From assembly GCA_017307505.1 (NCBI GenBank), contig JAFKEE010000024.1, forward strand, positions 62,001 to 126,000: a DNA stretch of 64,000 nucleotides, given 5' to 3'. Made by a program: the position numbers and the translations under genes. The notes beneath the pieces were generated by a model, which was given only the letters and a program-made list of their open reading frames with translations, did not search any database and was not told where the DNA came from. Shown here piece after piece: positions 45,699 to 54,006 of the stretch; the first letter of the stretch is position 1; each line of letters begins with the position of its first letter. This stretch comes from Acidobacteriota bacterium. GTDB lineage: Bacteria; Acidobacteriota; Terriglobia; Bryobacterales; Bryobacteraceae.

Positions 45699-45735
45699 GG
45701 GCGCGCCGGCTGGTCTGGCGCGCCCGTTCTGTTTT
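45699..45735 (+). terminator. Intrinsic terminator of the RRM gene
   Basis: GGGCGCGCC (45699-45707) pairs with GGCGCGCCC (45717-45725) around a 9-base loop, followed by GTTCTGTTTTT. Confidence 0.82.
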
Positions 45736-45773
45736 TCTCCACCCTTGCCCTCCCCAAGTCATGGACCTAGGGA

Positions 45774-45802
45774 CTAACAATGGGGTGGGCTGGTGGTATA
45801 CT
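45774..45802 (+). promoter_or_regulatory. Sigma70-type promoter for the PIN-TRAM gene
   Basis: CTAACA (45774-45779) and TATACT (45797-45802) with a 17-base spacer. The predicted start near 45809 gives a leader of about 70 bases containing AGGAG seven bases before the GTG at 45878. Confidence 0.5.
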
Positions 45803-45877
45803 CATTCCGCGATGGGGGTCCGCTCTGTCATGTCCGGATTCCCGTGCTCAAATTCTGTCTGAGTTGAGGAGAATCCG

Positions 45878-46966
45878 GTGAATGACTTGTTGCTGATCAG
45901 GGCGCTGTTCGTGCTCATCCTGACAGCCGCGGCCTGGTTCCTTCAACCCTTTGGTCTAACCTCTCCACTCGCCGCAGGCGTCGGCATTATCCTAGGGATC
46001 CTGATTGTTCTCTTCGAGGTGCGGCTCAAGCAGGTTAGTCTGAAACGGTTGATTGGGGCAGCCGTCGGCTCGGTTCTGGGCATCGTCGGTGCGTTCCTTG
46101 TTTCTCTCATCATTGCCTGGGCGCTGCCCGGCAGCAAAGGAACGGTTCCGTTCCTTCAGCTACTTATTCTTCTGCTGATGTCATATGTGGGCCTCATTGT
46201 CGGGGCCACCAAGGGCGACATGCTCAACCTGTCAGCCCTCGGCGGACTCTTCGGTGGTGAGAAGGCTCAAAAGCAATCTTTCAAGATTCTCGATACCAGT
46301 GTGATCATTGACGGCCGCATCGCCGATATCGCCGAAACCGGGTTCCTCGATGGGACGCTCGTCGTTCCGCAGTTTGTGCTGCGGGAACTGCAACTGGTGG
46401 CGGATTCGGCCGACTCCATGAAGCGCAACCGCGGCCGCCGCGGCCTGGATGTCCTGCAACGTGTCCAGAAGATGGCTAATCTGAACGTCCAGCTTCTGGA
46501 AGACGATTTTCCCCACATTCGCGAGGTCGACCTCAAGCTGATCGAGTTGGGCAAAATCTACGACTGCAAAATCATCACGAACGACTTTAACCTCAACAAA
46601 GTGGCCCAGTTGCACGGGGTCGAGGTGCTCAATATCAACGAACTGGCGAACGCCCTGAAGCCCATCGTCCTGCCGGGTGAGATCATGCGCGTCTTCATCC
46701 TCAAAGAGGGCAAGGAATATAACCAGGGCGTCGCGTATCTGGATGACGGTACGATGGTGGTGGTGGATAACGCCAAACGCCTGATCTCGAAGACCATCGA
46801 CATCTCCGTCACCAGCGTCCTGCAGACGCAGGCCGGCAAGATGATTTTTGGCCGCTTCGATGAGCGGGTGCACCACGTACACGAGAAGAGCATGCCATCG
46901 GACCGCGGCCGCGCCAGTGAGACGGGTCAGGAGAAGTCGGCCCTCCCTGCTCATCCGCAACCCTGA
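45878..46966 (+). CDS. PIN-TRAM domain membrane protein (YacL-like)
   Basis: A 362-residue protein with four N-terminal membrane helices (about 5-115), a PIN-type nuclease domain (about 135-255: ILDTSVIIDGRIADIAE with its acidic residues, DCKIITNDFNLNK) and a TRAM domain (about 285-345). This is the YacL layout of Bacillus, a predicted membrane-bound RNase. GTG at 45878 has AGGAG seven bases upstream. It precedes ispD and ispF, an order also seen in Bacillus, where the operon is yacL-ispD-ispF. Confidence 0.88.
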   Translation: MNDLLLIRALFVLILTAAAWFLQPFGLTSPLAAGVGIILGILIVLFEVRLKQVSLKRLIGAAVGSVLGIVGAFLVSLIIAWALPGSKGTVPFLQLLILLLMSYVGLIVGATKGDMLNLSALGGLFGGEKAQKQSFKILDTSVIIDGRIADIAETGFLDGTLVVPQFVLRELQLVADSADSMKRNRGRRGLDVLQRVQKMANLNVQLLEDDFPHIREVDLKLIELGKIYDCKIITNDFNLNKVAQLHGVEVLNINELANALKPIVLPGEIMRVFILKEGKEYNQGVAYLDDGTMVVVDNAKRLISKTIDISVTSVLQTQAGKMIFGRFDERVHHVHEKSMPSDRGRASETGQEKSALPAHPQP

Positions 46967-47021
46967 GCCGGCCAGCCTCGTGGCCGCCATTTGAGATCGA
47001 TACGACCAAGAGCCAGACAAG

Positions 47022-47744
47022 ATGAAAGTCTCCGTGATTCTACCCGCCGCCGGACTCGGCACTCGCATGAAGAGCCAGTCCGCCGAACATACGGGCACCA
47101 GTAAGAAGCAGTTCATGTCGCTGGAAGGCGCGCCGATTTTGTTGCACACGGTGCGAAAGTTCGTCGCCTGTCCGCTGGTGACAGAGGTCCTGATTGCGCT
47201 GCGGGGTGCCGACCTCGAACTGGCGGCGGAGTTGTTGAGCCAGGAGACCTTCGCCAAGCCGGTGCGGTGCGTCGAGGGCGGAGATACCAGGCAGAACTCT
47301 GTCGAAAACGCCTTGGCCGCCCTGGATGCCGATGTCGATATCATCGCGGTGCACGACGCGGTTCGTCCGTTCATTGACTCCGAAACCATCGTCCAGGTGA
47401 TCCTGCAGGCTGCCGAGACCGGGGCGGCCATCGTCGGAATTGTGCCCGTCGACACCGTAAAGCAGGTCCAGCGCCATGTGGTTCGCGGCACGCTCAACCG
47501 GGACCGCCTGGTTCTGGCCCAGACTCCGCAGGTCTTCCGCGCCGGACTCCTCCGCGAGGCGTTCCGCAAAGCACGGGAAGATCAGTTTGTCGGGACAGAC
47601 GAATCCAGCCTGGTAGAGCGGCTGGAAAGCGTGGAAGTGACCGTAGTTCCGGGCAGCGACCGGAACATCAAGATCACGCGGCCGTCCGATATCGAGCTCG
47701 CCCGCCTGTTCCTGGCCGAGGAAAAGCGGAAGGTCCAGAACTGA
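47022..47744 (+). CDS. ispD: 2-C-methyl-D-erythritol 4-phosphate cytidylyltransferase
   Basis: Third step of the MEP isoprenoid pathway, joining CTP and MEP; 240 residues. CTP-binding motif AAGLGTRMKSQSAEH opens the chain, and VHDAVRPFIDSETI and TDESSLVERL follow in the expected places. ATG at 47022. The TGATG overlap with ispF (stop 47742-47744, start 47744) shows tight coupling. Confidence 0.95.
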   Translation: MKVSVILPAAGLGTRMKSQSAEHTGTSKKQFMSLEGAPILLHTVRKFVACPLVTEVLIALRGADLELAAELLSQETFAKPVRCVEGGDTRQNSVENALAALDADVDIIAVHDAVRPFIDSETIVQVILQAAETGAAIVGIVPVDTVKQVQRHVVRGTLNRDRLVLAQTPQVFRAGLLREAFRKAREDQFVGTDESSLVERLESVEVTVVPGSDRNIKITRPSDIELARLFLAEEKRKVQN

Positions 47745-48226
47745 TGGATATCCGAACTGGCCTGGGCTGGGACAACCACCGCATCACCGTAGGGCGGCCG
47801 CTGATCCTGGGCGGCGTGACGATCCCCTGTGAATTCGGACTCGACGGCCATTCCGACGCGGACGTGCTCTCGCACGCGATCACCGACGCGCTGCTGGGTG
47901 CTTTGGCGCTGGGTGATATCGGCATGCATTTTCCGGATACCGATCCGCGCTGGAAGGGCTGCGACTCGCTCGTGTTCCTGCGCCATGCCGTTGGGCTGGC
48001 GCGCGAATTGGGCTTCACCATCTCGAACGTGGATTCCACGGTCATCCTCCAGCGCCCGCGGCTGAAGGACTTCCGCCAGCCCATCCGGGAGAGCCTGGCC
48101 GCGGCCATGGAACTTCCGGTCGACCGGGTCTCGGTGAAGTTCAAGACGGCCGAGAAGGTCGGGCCTGTCGGGGAGGGCAAGTCCGGCGAGGCGCAGGCCG
48201 CGGTGCTGCTTTACAAGCCGGCCTGA
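47744..48226 (+). CDS. ispF: 2-C-methyl-D-erythritol 2,4-cyclodiphosphate synthase
   Basis: Fifth step of the MEP pathway, a zinc trimer; 160 residues, the usual size. Signature residues DGHSDADVLSHAITDALLGA (about 32-51) hold the zinc, followed by GDIGMHFPDTDPRWKG. The C-terminal AVLLYK is typical. It overlaps ispD by one base. The intermediate enzyme IspE is not in the window. Confidence 0.95.
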   Translation: MDIRTGLGWDNHRITVGRPLILGGVTIPCEFGLDGHSDADVLSHAITDALLGALALGDIGMHFPDTDPRWKGCDSLVFLRHAVGLARELGFTISNVDSTVILQRPRLKDFRQPIRESLAAAMELPVDRVSVKFKTAEKVGPVGEGKSGEAQAAVLLYKPA

Positions 48227-48400
48227 TCCCGACCGAGCCTGCCCAGTTCTGCAGAAGCCTATTTCTCCTCCTGCGCGGAGGAGGACACGGAGCCGATCGA
48301 GATTTCGCAGCTGTATGAGGCTGCGGCTCGCAAGGCACTCTATGATGCGCTCCCTCTCACCGTGCCGGCCACTGGGCACTCAGAGTGGGTCGATCCTTAG
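48227..48400 (+). other. Open stretch in frame after ispF (possible gene relic)
   Basis: After the ispF stop the same frame stays open for 57 codons to TAG at 48398-48400. It reads like protein, with EPIEISQLYEAAARKALYDA near the middle, but has no start codon of its own with a ribosome binding site. A small hairpin (TCCTCC/GGAGGA) lies near 48271-48289. It may be a decayed reading frame or chance; I see no known family. Confidence 0.3.
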
Positions 48401-48425
48401 GCTCTCACCGGTAGCGCTGAGGACC

Positions 48426-50447
48426 CTATAATCCAAGGCGTTTACGGATCTCGGCCAGAGTCTCGGAAAGCGGCTGCTGTTTCTTCAACATGGTCCAGCG
48501 AGGAGCCTGGTAGACCCAACTCCCCGGGCGATCCGGCAGTCGCAGTCCGCGTTGCGCCTCCATCACTTCGGGATTCAACGTATAGAGGGCTGCATCCTCA
48601 TTCGAGGCGAGCAGTGTGGCCCCTGGCGGCGATGGTTCCTGCTTGCCGGCCAGGATGTAGTTAATCGGAACGCCGGGCAGCCTGCTCCGGTGTGCGTAAT
48701 AGACCCAGACATCGGGCAGCACCCCAAATCGCCGTTCCGGCACTCCTTCTTCCCAGCCGCCTGGAATCGCGTGGAGGAACAACCGGAAAGCGTTGTACAC
48801 GCGAGGCTCCTGCCGGTCGTAGCCGGGCAACCGGCACTCGATGGTGGAGCCGATGGCGCGAGTCGTCAGGAATGGCCTTGAGTTGGCCGGCCATGAGAGG
48901 GCCAAGGCGGCTAACCCTGCCACGGCTGTGGCCAGATGGAACCTGCGCCGCCCTGGCGTGCTGGCGGGCTCCATGCGCCAGTAGACCACCAGCGGCAACA
49001 GCATCACCGGCACGAAGTAGTGCAAGTGGACCAGGGCCTGGGTATAGAAGAACAGGAAGTAGCCCGCGCAGGTCAGCGTGACGGCTCGGCTGAACTCATC
49101 CTGCCTGCGCCACAAGGCAAGACAGCCGAACGGCAGAATGCCCGCGGGCACAGCCACCCACAACCAGCGTTTGAGGAAGATGGGGTCCCACACAAACCGC
49201 AACCGCAGCAACGCCCCAATCTGGTAGACGTTTAGCCGCTCCTCCAGCAGGGAGGTCCAGCCGTGCTCGCCACCCGGCCGGGGGATGCCCAGCGAGGGCA
49301 AAAAGTGGCCCAGTACGCGCGCGGCAATCATGCAGGCCGCGAGTGCGCCGAGAGTGACCAGCACCTGCTGCCTGGGCCGTTCTTTCCAGGCAGCCAGCGT
49401 GGCGATGCACCACAGCCCAGCCAGCATCACGCCACTGGGCCAGCAGATGTACACGGCCAACGTCCAAAGGACGAGCCAGCCATACGTACGCTGAAAGAAA
49501 GCGAGCGCGAAACCCAGGAAACACACCACGAACAACGTATCCTGCGTCGCTGGTGAAGAGAGGTCGGCGTGATAAGGGTTGTAGGTGACGCTGTACCCTA
49601 CAACCAGCAGGTAAGTGATCAGCGACAGCCAGATGAGGATCTGCGCTGGACGTTCGATCCGCCGGGAAATCGCCGCACGAATCGCGAAGTAGAGAACGCC
49701 AAGGTAGAAGAACAGCGGCAGGCGTGCCGCGGCCTCACTGTCTCCGAAGAGGCGCACAAACCAGGAACCCGGGAAGGCGAACAGCATCGTCGTGAAGCCC
49801 GGGAAACTGGCGTCGCCGGATTCGGGCGGCCAGAACGGCAGGGCCTGAAGCAGCAGTCTGCGGCTGGTTTCGAGCACCTGATGCCCGTCCGGATGGAACG
49901 ACTCCCAGTAGATCTTCGGCACCAGGGCCACCATGCAGCACCAGAGCACCAGGACGGTCATGAGCACGGCTTCGAAGTCGCTGCGCTCCCACTCGGGACT
50001 CGTGTCCTGACGGCCCGCGCGCAGCCAGGCGATGCCAAATGATACAAGGGAGAGCCCGCCCAGAAGCACAAGGAAATCCATGCCTGCCAGGGGTTGGGGC
50101 ATGGTAGCCTGCACGATGCCCGCGCCCAGGCTGACTACCGCCAGGCTCGCACCGAAACCGGAAAGAACCCAGCGCTCCAGGCGGGTGGCGGCGCCGGCTG
50201 CATAGGCGAGGAACAAGCCCGGCGTGAGACAGATCAGAAAGGAACTGAGCGCGACCATCGGAGCGCGCAGGTAGAGGAGAAGGCCACGTTCCGGGACGAA
50301 ATAGGGGTGCTGACCCGAAGCGATGGGGAACAGCCGCGCGGCTTCGGCGATGGCGCCCGAATCGAGGATCCCCGGGATCGCACTCAGTGCCAGAACGGCC
50401 GCGCATCGGAGCAGAAATTGTCGAGCGGGCGTGAATCTCTCTATCAT
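48426..50447 (-). CDS. Large multi-pass membrane protein
   Basis: A 673-residue inner-membrane protein with about 12 membrane helices from the N-terminus to about residue 540 and a hydrophilic C-terminal part of about 130 residues. Loops hold acidic residues early (after the first helix) as in GT-C-type glycosyltransferases, and the C-terminal globular region fits them, but no diagnostic motif is certain. ATG at 50447 is used; a GTG at 50477 is in frame and neither has a good ribosome binding site. It is monocistronic. Confidence 0.7.
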   Translation of the reverse strand: MIERFTPARQFLLRCAAVLALSAIPGILDSGAIAEAARLFPIASGQHPYFVPERGLLLYLRAPMVALSSFLICLTPGLFLAYAAGAATRLERWVLSGFGASLAVVSLGAGIVQATMPQPLAGMDFLVLLGGLSLVSFGIAWLRAGRQDTSPEWERSDFEAVLMTVLVLWCCMVALVPKIYWESFHPDGHQVLETSRRLLLQALPFWPPESGDASFPGFTTMLFAFPGSWFVRLFGDSEAAARLPLFFYLGVLYFAIRAAISRRIERPAQILIWLSLITYLLVVGYSVTYNPYHADLSSPATQDTLFVVCFLGFALAFFQRTYGWLVLWTLAVYICWPSGVMLAGLWCIATLAAWKERPRQQVLVTLGALAACMIAARVLGHFLPSLGIPRPGGEHGWTSLLEERLNVYQIGALLRLRFVWDPIFLKRWLWVAVPAGILPFGCLALWRRQDEFSRAVTLTCAGYFLFFYTQALVHLHYFVPVMLLPLVVYWRMEPASTPGRRRFHLATAVAGLAALALSWPANSRPFLTTRAIGSTIECRLPGYDRQEPRVYNAFRLFLHAIPGGWEEGVPERRFGVLPDVWVYYAHRSRLPGVPINYILAGKQEPSPPGATLLASNEDAALYTLNPEVMEAQRGLRLPDRPGSWVYQAPRWTMLKKQQPLSETLAEIRKRLGL

Positions 50448-50604
50448 TGAGCGGAGGTTCGCTGTTGCGGCCCGCACGCCTTTGCGGCCACAAGGATACT
50501 GCGGGCTCGCAGAATTCTAGCCCACGCGGCGCTGTCAAAGCAACGCGGGCCCGGAGCCCGGTTCTGCCCGCGCACGATCCGCGATAATAGCGGAGGACCC
50601 TCGC

Positions 50605-51045
50605 ATGACTCCGCAACAAATCGCCGAATCTCTCGGTATCGAATTCACCAGGCAGGAGCCCGGCTACCTGAACCTCTGCATCCGCTCCGGCAACCAGCTC
50701 ATCTCCTCCGGCCACGTCAGTACGGCTAAAGGAAAACTGGGAGCCGGTGTATCCACCCAGGAAGGCTACGCCGCGGCCCGCGACTGCGCGGCCAAGATCC
50801 TCAACTCCGTCTGGAACGCCCACGGTACTCTCGACGGCCTGCGCGTCATCAAGGTTCTCGGTTGCGTGAACTCGCACCCGGACTTCATTGAGCAACACCT
50901 TGTCATCAACGGAGCCTCCGACCTGTTCCACGAGGTTTTCGGCAAGACCGGCAACGGCTACCATGCCCGCTCCGCCCTGGGCTTCGTATCTCTTCCGGTG
51001 GGTGCCGCCGTGGAAGTGGAAGCAGTCTTCGAGATCCTCACCTAA
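50605..51045 (+). CDS. RidA-family (YjgF) protein
   Basis: A 146-residue member of the Rid family, whose founder RidA hydrolyses reactive enamines and imines made by PLP enzymes. Typical parts are SSGHVSTAKGKLG, AKILNSVWNAHGTLDGL, and NGYHARSALGFVSLPVGAAVEVEAVFEI, where the Arg of HARSA sits at the position that binds the substrate carboxylate. GGAGG eight bases before the ATG supports the start. Monocistronic. The longer N-terminus suggests a Rid subgroup other than RidA, so deaminase activity is uncertain. Confidence 0.88.
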   Translation: MTPQQIAESLGIEFTRQEPGYLNLCIRSGNQLISSGHVSTAKGKLGAGVSTQEGYAAARDCAAKILNSVWNAHGTLDGLRVIKVLGCVNSHPDFIEQHLVINGASDLFHEVFGKTGNGYHARSALGFVSLPVGAAVEVEAVFEILT

Positions 51046-51132
51046 CGCCGCAAGTGCCACTCTCCTCGTCCCTCACCCGGTATGATTTCAGTGAGCGCGC
51101 CGACGAACATGCCGCCGAGGAGCATCGAGCCA

Positions 51133-52536
51133 GTGATACATCGTAGGGATTTTCTGAAGAGTGCAAGCGCCGGATTCGCCACCAGCGCACTGGCCGCGCC
51201 CGGGTCCCGGCTGAATATCGTCCAGATCCTGATCGACGACATGGGTTACGCAGACCTGGGTTGCTTCGGCGGTGAGATCAAGACTCCGAACATCGACCGC
51301 ATCGCCGCCAAGGGAGTGCGGTTCACCCAGGCCTATGTGGCCTCGCCCGTCTGCTCGCCATCGCGCGTCGGCATCACCACGGGCCAGTTCCCTGCCCGCC
51401 AAGGCATCCATTCCTATCTCGACACGCGCCAGCGGCAGCGGGAGTTGGGGCAACGGGACTTCCTAGACGCCAAGGCGCCCTGCATCGCACGCGCCTTTCA
51501 GCAGGCGGGCTATGCAACCGGCCACTTCGGCAAGTGGCATATGGGCGGCGGCCGCGATGTCGGCGACGCACCCCTCCCCACGGAGTACGGTTTCGACGAG
51601 TCTTACACCTCGTTCGAAGGCCTTGGAGACCGCGTCCTGCCGCCCGGTAAGCTGTCGGAGCTGAACGAGAAGCTGGGCCGCGGCAAAATTGCCCATGCTC
51701 CGCAGAGCGAACTCACCGGGATCTATGTGGATCGCTCGGTCGACTTCATCCAGCGCAGTGTGGCCGCCCGCAAGCCGTTCTATCTCCATCTCTGGCCGAA
51801 CGAAGTACACGATCCGTTCGAACCCAAGACGGAACTGCTGAAGAAATACGAACGCTTCGCCGCGAATAAGTATGTCCAGCAATACTACGCCATGCTGGAC
51901 AACCTCGATCAGCAGGTCGGACGCCTGGTCGACACCATCGAGCGCTCGGGACAGGCCGGCAACACCCTGTTCATCGTCCTGAGCGACAACGGACCCACGG
52001 CCTGGCCCCACTACTACAAGGAAAAACTCGATCCCCCGGGCAGCACGGCGGGCCTGCGCGGCCGCAAATGGAGCCTCTACGAAGGTGGCATTCGCACACC
52101 CCTCATCGTCCGCTGGGACAATCGCATCCCCGCCGGCAAGACTGACTCAACCACCGTGGCCAGTTCTGTCGACCTCTTCCCCACCTGCTGTGCCCTCGCC
52201 GGTGTGGCACCGCCCTCAGGAGCCAGTCTGGATGGCGTGAACCTCAGCAAGGCCTTCCTGGGACAGCCGGTGGAGCGCCGCAAAGACCTGCTCTGGGACT
52301 ACGGACGCTCGCCTTCCATGATCCGTCCCGGCCTGCCGCACGATCAGAGCCCGAACCTCGCCATTCGCAGCGGACCCTGGAAACTCCTCGTCAATGGCGA
52401 CGGTTCGAACCTGGAGCTGTACGATTTCCGGCAGTCGGATAAAGAGGAGGCGAATGTCGCGGCAGCGAATCCGGGTATCGCCAGGCAACTCTCAGGGAAG
52501 CTGCTCGACTGGCGCAAATCGCTGCCCTCGGTCTGA
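51133..52536 (+). CDS. Exported sulfatase (formylglycine type)
   Basis: Type I sulfatase of about 467 residues. The Cys in VASPVCSPSRVGITTG fits the C-x-P-x-R site that is converted to formylglycine; IDDMGYADLGCFGG opens the metal-binding domain and SDNGPT is a later metal site. The N-terminus is a twin-arginine leader (HRRDFLKSASAGFATSALA). GTG at 51133, with GAGGAG ten bases upstream, starts right at this leader; ATGs at 51082 and 51109 are also in frame. Likely acts in the periplasm on sulfated sugars. No formylglycine-generating enzyme is in the window. Confidence 0.88.
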   Translation: MIHRRDFLKSASAGFATSALAAPGSRLNIVQILIDDMGYADLGCFGGEIKTPNIDRIAAKGVRFTQAYVASPVCSPSRVGITTGQFPARQGIHSYLDTRQRQRELGQRDFLDAKAPCIARAFQQAGYATGHFGKWHMGGGRDVGDAPLPTEYGFDESYTSFEGLGDRVLPPGKLSELNEKLGRGKIAHAPQSELTGIYVDRSVDFIQRSVAARKPFYLHLWPNEVHDPFEPKTELLKKYERFAANKYVQQYYAMLDNLDQQVGRLVDTIERSGQAGNTLFIVLSDNGPTAWPHYYKEKLDPPGSTAGLRGRKWSLYEGGIRTPLIVRWDNRIPAGKTDSTTVASSVDLFPTCCALAGVAPPSGASLDGVNLSKAFLGQPVERRKDLLWDYGRSPSMIRPGLPHDQSPNLAIRSGPWKLLVNGDGSNLELYDFRQSDKEEANVAAANPGIARQLSGKLLDWRKSLPSV

Positions 52537-52539
52537 CGG

Positions 52540-53970
52540 TTACGGCCGAGTCGGCAAGGCCGGCTGTTTCCCTTCCGGGATCAGCGAATGGTACTGCCGC
52601 CCGGCCATCTTCTGGTCGAACGCGGTCCGCGCCGACTTCACCAGCTCCGGATTGTGGAACAGCTCCGTCGCGCTCAAAGTGAGCGCCTTCGCCGCCACCA
52701 TCATGCCCTTGCGCCCGAGTTCCGTTCCGGCGCAGGCCGTCGACTGCCACGAATGCAGCGGTGTGCCCGGCGGGAACGTGCCCGCCCGCATGTGGCCCAC
52801 CGGCACCACCCAGCTCACATCGCCCACATCGGTAGAGACCGAGCTCACCGCCGTCTGGGGCGGCAGGATCTTTGAGATCGTGTCCAGTGGCGGCAGATTC
52901 GGGTTGTTCAGCGACTGCCGGATCTTCTCCGCGAAAGCAGCCTCGTCCGGCGTGTAGCTGAACCCGCCCGTGATGCGCAGGTTCTTATCCAGCAGGTCGC
53001 GCAGCACCGGATTCGTCACGAAATTCGCATAGGCAGAGACAATCTCAATCTCCACGCGCGTGCCGCTGGCCAAGGCACCCGCCTCGGCGCAGTTCTTCAC
53101 CCGCTCCCAGATCCCATCCAGCGTCTTCAAGTCGGGGTGCCGCACAATCATCGACAACTCCGCGAAATCCGGCACGATGTTCGCAGCCGCTCCTCCGCTG
53201 GTGATGATGTAGTGCATGCGGGACTCCTGCGGGATGTGCTCGCGCAGCATGTTCACGGCGTGCGTCATGATCTCCAGGCCGTCCAGCGCAGACCGTCCCG
53301 CATCCGGGGCGCCCGCCGCGTGAGCTGCCTTTCCGTAGAACCGCACCTTCGCGCTGATGTTCGCCAGATACGAGTTGTCGTCCGCCTGGTTGGTGTCGCC
53401 GGGATGCCAGGCCAGCACAACATCCGCATCCTTGAACGCGCCCGCCCGGATCATGTACACCTTACCCGCGCCGCCTTCCTCATTCGGAGTGCCGTAGAAC
53501 CGGATGGTGCCCGGCAGCTTCGCCTCGATCAGGTGCTCTTTCACGCTCACCGCCGCCAGCGCAGACGCTGTGCCGAACAGGTTGTGGCCGCACCCATGTC
53601 CGGGTCCGCCGGAGACTCGCGGGCTACGTGCCGGCTCCGCATCCTGTGAGAGGCCAGGCAGGGCGTCATACTCTCCGATGATCCCGATCACCGGCTTGCC
53701 GCTGCCCCACTCCGCTACGAAGGCCGTCGGCAGTCCGCCGATGTTCTCCTGGATCCGGAATCCTGCCGAGCGCAATTGCTCTTTCAACAACGCCGAACTC
53801 TTAAACTCCGACCAGCCCAACTCCGGGTTCTCCCAGATCTGCCTGGACAACGCCTTGTACGGGCCGGACCGCGCCTCCACCTGCTGCAGCAGTTTCTGCG
53901 TGTCTGGAGTCTGGGCGGAACTGAGGGCGGCCAGCGCCAACAATCCCAGTGCGGTGGTCCATTGGGTCAT
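52540..53970 (-). CDS. Exported M20-family amidohydrolase (AbgB-like)
   Basis: Metal-dependent amidohydrolase of 476 residues with a signal peptide ending LSSAQ. Family marks are IGEYDALPGLSQ, GHGCGHNLFGTAS (metal ligands Cys/His), PNEEGGAGK with its general-base Glu, and a lid domain with KAAHAAGAPDAGRSALDG. Length and motifs match the p-aminobenzoyl-glutamate/indole-acyl-amino-acid group. ATG at 53970 is preferred; one at 53994 is in frame. Its start is only 36 bases from the divergent ppx start, and its stop is three bases from that of the sulfatase gene. Confidence 0.88.
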   Translation of the reverse strand: MTQWTTALGLLALAALSSAQTPDTQKLLQQVEARSGPYKALSRQIWENPELGWSEFKSSALLKEQLRSAGFRIQENIGGLPTAFVAEWGSGKPVIGIIGEYDALPGLSQDAEPARSPRVSGGPGHGCGHNLFGTASALAAVSVKEHLIEAKLPGTIRFYGTPNEEGGAGKVYMIRAGAFKDADVVLAWHPGDTNQADDNSYLANISAKVRFYGKAAHAAGAPDAGRSALDGLEIMTHAVNMLREHIPQESRMHYIITSGGAAANIVPDFAELSMIVRHPDLKTLDGIWERVKNCAEAGALASGTRVEIEIVSAYANFVTNPVLRDLLDKNLRITGGFSYTPDEAAFAEKIRQSLNNPNLPPLDTISKILPPQTAVSSVSTDVGDVSWVVPVGHMRAGTFPPGTPLHSWQSTACAGTELGRKGMMVAAKALTLSATELFHNPELVKSARTAFDQKMAGRQYHSLIPEGKQPALPTRP

Positions 53971-54006
53971 AATCGAAGTCTCGCGGGAACTCATTCATTT
54001 TGCACC

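Noticed and set aside
53776-54006. N-terminal extension of ppx
   Set aside because: It lies within the divergent M20 gene; the Ppx family begins at the ATG at 54007.
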